Source: Aurelia coerulea (lineage: Eukaryota > Cnidaria > Scyphozoa > Semaeostomeae > Ulmaridae). From it: 64,000 nucleotides of DNA. Of the stretch, positions 11,502 through 21,158 are shown one piece after another; the first letter of the stretch is position 1; every line of letters begins with the position of its first letter. The DNA lies in assembly GCA_039566865.1 (NCBI GenBank), contig CM076943.1, forward strand, positions 45,578,663-45,642,662, given 5' to 3'. The notes under the pieces were generated by a model, which was not told the DNA's origin, made no database searches, and worked only from the letters and a program-made list of their open reading frames with translations. The translations under genes were made by a program, and so were the position numbers.

Positions 11502-11945
11502 TCATCGCGATAAATCTTTCAGTTTACCTCTGGGCCTATGTGATATTGACGGTAAAACATTATTCCTACCCGTATTATCGCAAATTACTTCCATTGTCGC
11601 TAAACCACCGAAATTGATTGGCGGTAAAGTTTGCGAGATCGAACTGCGATCCGTTTCGCTGTCTGATTTCGCGTATCTCTTGTATTCCTCCTTGTCGAAT
11701 TTCTCAAACTTCGTCAGTTTCGGCAGCACAAGTGTTGATGAACGTTCATAATCATGGAGTTTCGATTGTTTCTCGTAATTCCTTTCTGTTTGGAAAACCA
11801 ATGGAAGTTTGTCGCTGGTTAGTTCTTCTGCATTTTGCTGTGCAGCGATATGTTTACGCCTCCGTCGCTTCCGTTTCGACTTTGTTTTGATACCCGTTGA
11901 ATTCGAGTTCTTGTTTTCGTAACTCATATCGTTAGACATGGTCAT
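11502..11945 (-). CDS. Unrecognised protein, 147 codons; possible first coding exon
   Basis: I do not recognise it. The frame starts MTMSNDMSYE, has a strongly basic stretch at residues 20-32 (KTKSKRKRRRRKH), then a polar region with acidic and basic residues. Codon use looks like a real gene and no repeat copy occurs in the window. The sequence at the end contains AG|GTAAAC (exon end would be 11528), a consensus donor, so this may be the first exon of a longer minus-strand gene rather than a single-exon gene; I found no convincing next exon. The basic patch could be a nuclear signal, but that is a guess. Confidence 0.5.
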   Translation of the reverse strand: MTMSNDMSYENKNSNSTGIKTKSKRKRRRRKHIAAQQNAEELTSDKLPLVFQTERNYEKQSKLHDYERSSTLVLPKLTKFEKFDKEEYKRYAKSDSETDRSSISQTLPPINFGGLATMEVICDNTGRNNVLPSISHRPRGKLKDLSR

Positions 11946-12569
11946 GGTCTAAGCTAAATTTATGGAAAATCTGATACTCTATATTTTGAAAAATTCGTAT
12001 GCGCAAATGCTTGTACACATATGCACTTCGCTTTACGAAAAGGGATTCTTCAACAACAGAAACTTCTTACGTGGCACGGTTCTCTCAGGAGATAACGGCA
12101 AAGGGAGGCAAGGCGTGCCCTTCGCGAATATATCATAATATAACGCTCGTAACCGCAATCGTAACTTCGAGAATCCTCCTCTGTCTGTCTGGTGGCAACT
12201 CTTAGGAGCGTAATAGCAGGATTCCAGACACGATGAGTCCGCGAATTCTTCCCTCATGAAAAATTCTTTCGCAAGAAATTCTCGGTATGCTTACAAAGTA
12301 ACGATATCACTGTACTATTTCAAGATTGAGTAAACTTCTGTCTCTGAATGGTGAATAATTTCCAGACTCGATGGAAAACTGTGAAGTCCTTATTTCAACA
12401 AAATAATGTGGCGAGATACTCTATGTGTTAGGCACTGTAATATTACAAATGTGTTAACGTTGTATTGTACGCAAAGAAATCTTCTCCTCAAGTTAACAAG
12501 AAGTCCATCTAAAAAATTGCTTGACTTGAGGGTAAGGCGATACGCAACTGCTAAGAAGATTTTATTTAC
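11946..12569. other. Upstream of the 11.5-kb orphan frame; possible promoter, no gene seen
   Basis: Non-repetitive within the window. If the orphan is a gene, its 5' UTR and promoter lie here. No clear TATA box. Confidence 0.35.
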
Positions 12570-13530
12570 TTATCTTTCGTGTTGTTGATTTCTTGTATTC
12601 TTCGCAAAGATTTCCTGGATTTCCCAGAACACACGAATCTGTTACATGCTTGTATCGAATACCAATCCCAGTGAAGTGTGGTCAGTGGTGGCCTGGCAAA
12701 GGCCCTCTTATTGAGAATAACACACAGCGGTGCACAACTGTCACTGACTTTAACCAACTTGTTTCTATCGTCGACTTCTTGATTTTTTTGCAAAGATTTC
12801 CCAAAGCAACTCAAGAAAACTTGTTCACGTTTGTATTGGAAGTCAATCCAGTTTTCTTGTATATTGCGGTGCGGTTAATGGTGGTCTGGAAAAGGCCACC
12901 TTATTGAGAATGACACGCAACGGTACGCAACTGCCAATAAATTTAATCAACTTGTTCTTGTTGTCTCTTGTCTTCGACCTCTCGAATTCCAAACATTCCC
13001 CACCTGAAGTCACGGAAAATCTTTTCACGCTTGCCTTGGGAGCCAATCCAATTTATTGCGGTCAGTGCTTCCTTGCTGCAAAATTTCGCAAAAAGAAAAT
13101 AACTGACGAAAAACCTGTTAACGTTTGTATTGGAAGTCAATCCAGTGTTGTCTTGACCGTGGTACCCTTCTGGAAAGAACTGCCCCTTTATAACTTTTTT
13201 GCCTCATCAATTTCTTGAATTCTTAGCGAAATTTCGCAAAATAACTCATAAAATCTTTCACGATTGGCTTGAAAGCCGATCCATCGTGGTGCGCTCAGTG
13301 GCCTGGCAAAGGCACCCTTATTGAGATCAACACACCACCACGGTAAAGAAGTACCAATCACTTAACCAACTTGTTGTCATCGATTTCTTTAATTCTTGGC
13401 AAAGATTCCCAACATGAACTCAAGGAAAACTTTTCAAACTTGCCTTGAAAGCCAATCCAGTCTATCGTGGTCAGTGATTTCTTTGCAGAGAGGCGACCTT
13501 ATCGCCATAACACACAGCAGCATCCGTTCC
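12570..13530. repeat. Diverged tandem array, about five units of 180-210 bp
   Basis: Each unit has TTCTTG.ATTCTT.GCAAAGATT, GTATTGGAAG(T/C)CAATCCAG, a GTGGTCAGTGG block and CTTATTGAGAATAACACACA. The last block recurs near 12708, 12900, 13318 and 13499, with one weak unit between. Short frames on both strands are a by-product of the repetition. No gene recognised. Confidence 0.75.
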
Positions 13531-14039
13531 TTTTGCACATCGATGAATTAATTTAATCTATGTCTGCAAATAATCTGACCGTCTCACCCACTTGATCAAT
13601 GCAATGAAATGCATTTGGGGTTAACACAAGCAAGCGGACATTCCATCCACATGAAGAGAACATTTGATCGGCATATTAATAAAACCGAGGTGAAGACCTT
13701 TCAGATTTAAACCTTGCCAATATTTGCTCTTGGATTCAGGGGGGATGAACTGGATGGTTTTTTTGCAACAATGGGTTCAATTTATTTGTGAAAAATTGAG
13801 AATTTATTTGAAGACTTCTGCGAAATTTCTTTCAAAATAAAGGATTTCTACGAGATTTCAATGATTTCGCGATGCAACAAAAGGAATTCGGTCGAGTCGA
13901 AAGTATACTAGATTCTTGCGACTGCCTTTCGAATAGCGTGGATACAAGCCCTACCAGTAGCCCCCCCCCACGGCGGAAAGAGCCTACTCATTGCATCTGA
14001 CGTTTTAGGTCTGTTTGTCTTTCGTTGTGCGTAAGGGAC
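13531..14039. other. No gene recognised
   Basis: AT-rich, with one C-run at 13960-13969 and no inverted partner. Confidence 0.45.
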
Positions 14040-14340
14040 ATGTGGACGATGATGAATGTTTTTTTTTCTTTTTCTATTCATAATAAATTAAAACTAAACT
14101 AAATACATTACTACTGTACCGATCTTGGTGTAAGAAGACACAAGGTCATTTGGCCTACACCAAGAACGGTACTTACAATTTGCAAATAAAACTTCAAGAT
14201 ATAAATATATAACAAAAAGAAAAAAATACAGCAATACGAGGGACAAAACAAAACAAGAAAACAACACACAAATAAGGAGACTGGCAGTTCTACACCAAAC
14301 CATGCTATGGGTCTAACCTGGACGGTACAATGACGAGGGA
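14040..14340 (-). mobile_element. Repeat shared with 62020-62460, probably a LINE 3' end
   Basis: GACACAAGGTCATT followed by a CACTTACA block and AT-rich tail occur at both places. Minus orientation inferred. Confidence 0.45.
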
Positions 14341-14702
14341 AGTCAAGCACTATGGGAAAATTTGGGTGGTTTGGTGCTGAACTGTCTGGAAGATAGGAGG
14401 GAGAGCTGCTAGATCATTGCGTTATTTCAAATTGATTTCATATTGATCCACGGATACTAACGTGCCCCCCAAGGGAAAGGACGAAAAAACCTCACCCCCT
14501 CGCCCAGGCAGCACTCCAGCACCCACGGTCAATTCAACCTGTTTGTTTTTTCAATGTATTCAATTGTTGCTTCAATAATTATCCTGTTGTCAATAATACT
14601 CATATTAGAACTGCCGTAAAGAAGCAAGTTGCACAAGGTTTTTGAACGATGAATGTCCGATCATATAGCGACCCTCCCCTGCATATGTTTATTGTTCAAT
14701 AT

Positions 14703-15660
14703 ACACTCAATCTTTTTATAAGAAACTACTTCTAAGATACTCTAGTAGCCTCTTGCAGTAAATTAAGAAACCTTGCTAGAAGAAAAGAAGTCAGGGGTCA
14801 ATTCAACGGCAAAAAACCCTTCCAAGTTCGTAGCACCGTGGGTTGCGAAGTGTTATAACTAACCCAACAATTTTAAAGAGCAAGTATTTTGTTTATGATT
14901 TGATTATTTCTTGTACAAATCTTGGTTTAAAAGATGGTCGAGTGTTGTAACAACAAATTTGGACCGCAGTTTGACGTACGGACCGAACGCAGTGAGGTCC
15001 GTACAATGAACTAAGGTCCAAATATTTTCCAGCATGGATCGAGTAATCGTTTAATAAAGGCTTTATTATATGGCAGAACCTTTTGAGAACGTTGTTTATA
15101 GTATCGTACTTTTCTGTTGTGTCTTCGATCCTGTGCATCACTGTAGTTGCTCGTTGCAACGTTAACTACATTGGCATTTTCTTCGTGTATAATTGCAAGT
15201 TTGAATTAGGCCCATTGTTAAGAAACTCTACTGCGAAGATCAGAGCCAAGTTTCTTGCAGAAAAATGAGCGTATTTCTTTTTGCAAGAAACGAATAATGC
15301 TGAATTATGTTGAATACTAACAGTTTCTTCAAGGTTTCTTAGATGTTGTTCTCAAATGCACGTTGTCACCAAGTTTGGGGCTTTTCTAAGTAACTTCACA
15401 AATATAAGTGAAAACTGCAATATGAGAATTTAAAAAAGACTTTCAGTGCTGAGTCAAATTCTAAGGTTGCTTTTCTATGAGAAGCTGCTTATGAGAAACT
15501 CAACTCTGAGATCGCCAAAAGTTAAGAAACGCAAGTACTGAGAAAACATAACTTAAGAAATCAGTTATTTCGATAAATAAAATCTGTGTACTCAAAGTCT
15601 GATAATTTGAAGAAACTTTCAGTACTGGCATAAATTTTTAGTTTCTTATAAAAAATATGA
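14703..15660. repeat. Degenerate fragments of the TTATAAGAAAC mariner-type family
   Basis: Starts TACACTCAATCTTTTTATAAG and holds several scattered AAGAAACT blocks, ending near CTTATAAAAAATATGAG. No clean right end. The 14890-15160 part shows no recognisable gene. Confidence 0.45.
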
Positions 15661-15728
15661 GAATTTAATGAAAGGCCTTCAGTACTGAGTCAAATCACGC
15701 TCAAATCTTAAGAATCTACTAAAAATGC

Positions 15729-16260
15729 AGCACAGGGCTCAAATCTTTCAAATTTTTAAAAAGGTGCGTGTAAAATTCGAGGAAATTTTCTATGAAGTGA
15801 ATGGCTTGAAAGGAACTTATGATACTTTGCTGCAAATCTGCTATGGACATTTTTTCATATCTTGATTTTTCATTGACTCAGGCTAGATTTTTTCAAAATG
15901 GCGGCAATTCAATTATTTTTGAAAAAAAGAATGGAAAATTTTGAAAAAAATTAAAATCTTCGTAAATCCTAAACCAATCGAGGGAAAATGACATAACCTC
16001 CAAGAAAACCATAGTTTACGAAGGTCGACAATATGGTGGCAAGCAGAAATTTGTAGCTTTTCTGGTTTAGGGTTTAGAAATTTGAAGAAGTCATGGCATC
16101 AAATTTAATAAATGCCACTATTTTGAAACTAATCAAGATGTCAATAAATTTCCATGGCAGATTTACAGCAAAAGACCCTAAGTTTCTTCCAAGCCATTTA
16201 ATAAAAAGAAAACTGTAATAGAATTTTACACCGACCTTTCGAAAGATTTGAGCCCTGTGT
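15729..16260. mobile_element. Diverged relative of the AGCATAGG MITE, 9-bp target duplication
   Basis: Ends AGCACAGGGCTCAAATCTTT and near-complement. The inner sequence is alignable to the AGCATAGG family. Target duplication TAAAAATGC at 15720-15728 and 16261-16269. Confidence 0.8.
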
Positions 16261-16309
16261 TAAAAATGCATTTGAAATACAAATCTATGTACTATTTTAG
16301 ACTTTTGAC

Positions 16310-16311
<2 letters not shown>

Positions 16312-16340
<29 letters not shown>

Positions 16341-17097
16341 CATTTATTTTATAAAGCAGGTTGAAAAAATGGCAGCCTCGGGATGGCTGATGTGGACCTG
16401 CAAATTAAAGTTGATAAATGAAAGGAAAACTTAAAAAATTTTAAATTACAAGTTCTAACATTAATAATATATAAAATCTTCACATATGTTTCTCACACAA
16501 ACTGTCCCTTTAGAAAAGTTTAGCATTCTCAGTTTGTCTCTATCTTCTTTTAGTTTTGTCCTAAAGATCTGTTTACTATTCGCTTCTTTAATATTGTTCG
16601 ATATTTCATTCCAAATAAGGATTCCCCTGTAGTTAAAAGTGTATCTTTGAAATTCAGAGTTCAGTCTTGTTACTTCTAATTTTCCTTCTCTTCTATTCGA
16701 TTTTCTGAAAACGCTTCTCAAGCTGTGTTCATATTCCTCCTCCAATATCTTATACATTTCAATTGCTACTTTTCTCTTGTATATGTGAATAATGGGGTCC
16801 CAGCCTACTTGATCAAGAACTCTGTTACTCTCAATTGTCCTTGGTATGTTCTTTATTAATCTTGTCGCCCTTACATGTTGTTTTTCAATTTTTTCAAATT
16901 TATTTTGTGTGCATGTACCCCATACAAGCATTCCATATGTTACTTTTGGGATCACTGTTTTGTAATAGATTTCTTCAAGTGTTTTGGCGGGTAAGAAACT
17001 GGCCTTTCTTAACATGGCTATCATTCCTGAGTACTTTTTATAAACCTTGTCAATGTGTGAATTCCAATCCAATTTATTGTCTATATATACCCCTATA
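16312..17097 (-). mobile_element. 5'-truncated LINE, reverse-transcriptase C-terminus and 3' tail
   Basis: A 203-codon frame (16461-17072, extending to about 17095) carries IGVYIDNKLDWNSHIDKV, LPAKTLEEIYYKTVIPKVTY and RATRLIKNIP, the post-catalytic region of CR1/jockey-type enzymes, followed by WNEISNNIKEA. It has no internal stop. The 3' end is a TATG-type simple repeat at 16313-16342, as in CR1-like LINEs. Catalytic motifs are absent by 5' truncation. Confidence 0.88.
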
Positions 17098-17582
17098 CTT
17101 TTCGTCCCTTATTTCTCTGCGTAATAGGGTCTCATACCATTACTCTTATAAAGTGGGCCCCCTTTAGGCCCATATGAAGTCGTTCCGTATTTACCAATCA
17201 AATTGCTGGATTTTAGTTTTCAACCAATAAGGAGGCGCTATTTAAACAGTTGTTGTTGCTGCATACAAAAAACGCTTGATACGGCCTAAAGTTTGCGCAG
17301 CTGCGATGGATCTATTTTGTTTCTATAGAGGAAAATTCCTTCTTGAAAGGTATGTATTTTGCGATTACTAGGTCAGGAAAACATTATTCTTGCACTAAAG
17401 TTTGTTTTTCAATGTTGAAGCTCAAAACAGACTTTGAAGCGATTTTGATGAGTGTACAAGAACTCCCACTAGTTTAGGCCATTTTGAAACAGGGGGCCAC
17501 TTTATAAGAGTAATGGTATGAGTTCCTATTGAGCAAGTGATATCAGCAAATCAAACAACGCAGGGAAACAAGGGACGAAAAG
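17098..17582. mobile_element. CTTTTCGTCCCTT palindromic MITE abutting a LINE end
   Basis: Arms include CTCATACCATTACTCTTATA and complement plus outer TTTTCGTCCCTT. The LINE frame stops at its left edge. Confidence 0.65.
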
Positions 17583-17887
17583 GGAAACAAGTCTACTATA
17601 CCCCCTTGAAAGAAGATAGTCTGATACTTCTGACCACCTGATTCAGTGTCAGAATCCGTGTTATATTTCTGTTAAGTCAGATGATCTCTTAGATACATTC
17701 ATGAGGCATAACACATTCGTCAGAATTTAGATGAACTTTAGATCCAAGAGCTTACCGCATTTACAGAAGGCTCAATGGAAAAATAAAATCTGACAGAGAC
17801 ATCTTTAAAACGTGGAATCCGGAATGGGAAATGGGAAAATTAACTTGAAGGTTTTGCAGATAATTTACAAGGCTTATGTAATGGACA

Positions 17888-18687
17888 AACTTATGGGTGT
17901 CTCAGAAAAAGGCACCCTGTTTTGACTGATTTCTATGGGAGGAAGGAACAAGACGATAAGATATCGGGACTTTCTGATTCCACTGTTACCGGGTGTCCCA
18001 AAAAATTTATACGGATTTGGTTGACTTCAGCGATGTGAATTTAGCTTCAATTAATGGCTAATCACTCTCAAAATGTTCCTCGATAATTAACTTGGACATA
18101 GATACCTGGTTTGTTGGTATTGGTGCTTTGAGAGCAGAAATATCAATCTTGAAAGCTCAAATTTGCGTCCACTCGCAAACCAGAGCTTTGGCATTTTGGC
18201 TTAAGCAAGTTTCTGAAGCACATCGAAATGAAGAACTGCAATTAATGAAAAATTTAGAAACTTCCCAATGGGTGCCTTGGGGTGACTTCTGGAAAACGGA
18301 ATAGCGCAAAATCTAATATTGTTCAAATTTTATTAAGGCTATCGTTGATTTATACGCTGTGCCTTAAGAAATTGCTTAGGCCAAAAGGCTAAAGCTCTGG
18401 TTGCAGGAAGAGGCAAATTTGAGCTTTCAAGATTAACATGTCTGCTCTCAAAGTACCAATATCAACAAACGAGGTATCTATGTCTATGTCCAAGTTAACT
18501 ATCGAGGAACATTTTAGAGTGATTAGACATTGATTGAAGCTAAATTCACAGCGCTTGAGTCAACCAAATCCGTATACATTTTTTTGGGACACCCGGTAGC
18601 TGTGGAATCTGAAAGTCCCCATATGTTATCGTCTTGTTCCTTCCTCCAGTCAAAACAGGGTGCTCTTTTCTGAGACACCCATAAGTT
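17888..18687. mobile_element. AACTTATGGGTGTCTCAG palindromic MITE, host of a nested element
   Basis: Outer arms AACTTATGGGTGTCTCAGAA and complement pair for about 100 bp each; the centre is split by the element at 17989-18596. Confidence 0.82.
17989..18596. mobile_element. CCGGGTGTCCCAAAA mariner-like MITE, copy 2
   Basis: Perfect TA flanks (17987-17988, 18597-18598), ends CCGGGTGTCCCAAAAAAT and complement. Confidence 0.88.
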
Positions 18688-19201
18688 AAAGGGGCACTTC
18701 CTGAAAATAAAAGGGCGCTTCTTTATTTATTTTGAAATCTTGTTCCTACGTCTCTGAAAATCTAGAAACATGTTGATTGCGCAACATCGTACTCCGTGTG
18801 CTGCATTCCATCTTTCCCTGTTCCATGTTTTAGATATAGCATTTACTTAGGCTCAACCTTGTGGCAGATTAATCTCACAGAATTTTTTCAATTAATACGG
18901 AACATGCAGCATGTTTATCTTGGCTCAGCATTGACAAATAAATGTGTAGAATGCGTTTTTGCACGAAATATTTGGCTAAATATCGCCTACGTCGAGGTGT
19001 GATTCAAAATAATTATTTAACTTTTTGAGGAGCAATGTGATGCACCTAGCAACTACAATTGCAACATAAATACACAGTAACGAAAGGGCGAACAGGGCGA
19101 GAAATACCAAACCCAAGACAGACGTGCATTTTCTAAAGAAAATGGCTTATTGAGCAATAAAATCGGCAGGGGGAGACGTTATGTAACGCATACTGCGCAT
19201 A
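18688..19201. other. No gene recognised
   Basis: A 68-codon frame (18796-19002) has no family resemblance. Confidence 0.45.
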
Positions 19202-19777
19202 CACTCTTTTTATAAGAATAATGTTGATAAGAATATTCAGGCTCAGAATCATCCAATTCTTAAGAATATTATAAGAATATTGCTCAGCCTGCTAGCATAT
19301 TTGTGTTTCACTTGTCAGCAGTTGCCTGTTTTGCGATGTTCATAACGGAGAATCGCATGACTGACGTAGCTCATTTTTCAAAAAGAAAGTTAAAAACTTT
19401 ATGATTGTTAAGAAGATTCTTATCGTTATAATCGCTAAAATTTTCCTTTCGTTCGACCATTTCCTCGTAATGAAATGACATTTCTTTTAAATATGTTCCC
19501 CTGAAACCATATCAGATTTGAAAAAATAAGAATACTTTAAAGGGAATAGACATAGCTATATCGACAAGTTGCTATAAATAGGCTCAAGAAACGCCCACCA
19601 ACCCATTGTTTCCTTCGCCACACAATGAAACCGCAGGCGTCAAAGTTGTTGAGTACAATAGATTATATTTTTAACTTGGCCCGGGCCAGCTTTTAACTAT
19701 GTCGATTCCCTGTAAGAATATGTTAAGGCTCAAAACGAAAATTTCCAAAATTTATAGTATTCTTATAAAAAAGAGTG
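19202..19777. mobile_element. Mariner-type MITE, longer variant
   Basis: Ends CACTCTTTTTATAAGAATA and complement, with TA flanks. Arms repeat TATAAGAATAT-type sequence. Confidence 0.75.
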
Positions 19778-20128
19778 TAGTATGTGATATCAATTGTGGG
19801 GACTGTTTAGCCCATTACAGACCCCCTAAATGTCTCTCGAAAACATATTTATGCTGCTTGAACTACATCTTTTATTCTATTCCTGGCTTAAATTCCCACA
19901 TGATAAAAATTTGTTAAATTTGGAGGCAAAATCTTTATCTATCAAACTGTTGTTTTGTATGTTTCATAACAGTGCAACAATTGTTAATAAACGATTTTGT
20001 GAAACCATGTTTTTATTGTGGCAAATTAATGCTGTTAGCTTGATGTAATAAGTTGCCCAAATATGAAAACATTAGAGTATTATTGTAGTATCAAGGATTT
20101 CATATTTCAATGTAATGCACATTTTGGT
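19778..20128. other. No gene recognised
   Basis: AT-rich stretch between a mariner-type MITE and G-tract element 5. Confidence 0.45.
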
Positions 20129-20136
20129 GCTATCAG

Positions 20137-20531
20137 CACGGGGGGGGGGGTCTTCCACAGTAAAGGTACCTGGGGATGTGCCGCGAGCAAGGGTATACTT
20201 TTTTCGGACTTCTAGTCTAGCCAAGGGTATACTTTTTTGCAATTTTGGCCAGCAACGGTCTAGCCAAGGGTATCATTTTTGACAATATTGGTCTAGCGAA
20301 CGGTCATAATATCATATTTGGCACAAATTTGACAATATTGGTCGAGGAAGGAAATGGTCAAAATTGGTCTAGCCAAGGGTACCATTTTCGTAAAAATTGG
20401 TTCAGACAATGGTCAAATTGGTCTAGCTAAGGGTACCATTTTCGTAAAACTTAGTCTAGCCAACGGTACCCTTTTGAAGATGGTCGCGGCAGACCCCTAC
20501 GCAAAATTTGGCCAAGAACCCCCCCCCCGTG
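20137..20531. mobile_element. G-tract element 5, GTCTAGCCAAGGGTA array
   Basis: 395 bp with ends CACGGGGGG and CCCCCCGTG. Perfect 8-bp target duplication GCTATCAG at 20129-20136 and 20532-20539. GTCTAGC recurs six times within units of about 33 bp. Lies just downstream of the SPCS3 polyadenylation signal. Confidence 0.88.
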
Positions 20532-20566
20532 GCTATCAGCAAGCCTGAACAATGTAAAAACCAAAT

Positions 20567-20572
20567 TTTATT
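20567..20572 (-). terminator. Candidate SPCS3 polyadenylation signal (AATAAA)
   Basis: Reads AATAAA on the minus strand, about 455 nt past the SPCS3 stop codon, and is the first such hexamer downstream. The G-tract element at 20137-20531 begins just beyond it. The 20573-21025 interval would be the 3' UTR. Confidence 0.55.
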
Positions 20573-21025
20573 GAAGTCTTCTGATTTAAGCTCATCTCAT
20601 TGAAGTGAATTGATGTTGTTGTTGTCGTTCCAGTGACGGTCTAATTCACCGACTCTTCTTAAAACGGTAAAGAAATTTCCTGCTGGCAACAAATTTGTTC
20701 CCCGACTGATCAGGATGCAAGACTTGAAACTGCAGAAAGGTGCTCGTTGCTGTTACAGACGCACGCCCTTGGGTGACTTGAAACGGAGCGAAAGATTTAA
20801 GTCAGTCTTTCAATAGATTCTCGCATTTTTACGATGGATTGTTGGATTTTAAGGCATACTCAAGGTGCACTAACATCAAACGCTTTTCTCACCCGGTAGG
20901 AGAAGTTTGAAATTCAAAACGTTACCGCCCTGCTTGGTTAAATAGTTCGTTGAAGAAAACTAGAAAAGAAACAAAGTCTTTGAAAGAAATGTAATGATAC
21001 CTCTTCACTAGCGAATATATCAGCC

Positions 21026-21158
21026 CTAAATTGATCGTTTGTACGTGTATGAGTCAGGGAAGGCAAATTGATGAACATGTTTTGATGTATATCTTGGCAA
21101 CAAACCAGCATTTGGTATGGTATTCCATGAAAATGTCAACGATATGTTCTTGTTGCTC
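21026..21158 (-). CDS. SPCS3: SPCS3 exon 5 (residues 139-182, stop TAG)
   Basis: Acceptor CTATTTTAG. Encodes NISLTFSWNTIPNAGLLP and ends FPDSYTYKRSI-stop, matching family NVTLTLSWNVVPNAGILP and FPDTYEITKSY. The intron before it is about 7.1 kb. Confidence 0.96.

Noticed and set aside
14094..14350. Hydrophobic minus frames reading FVLSLVLLYFFLFVIYLYL.
   Set aside because: Arise from an AT-rich repeat tail shared with 62020-62460; no gene structure.
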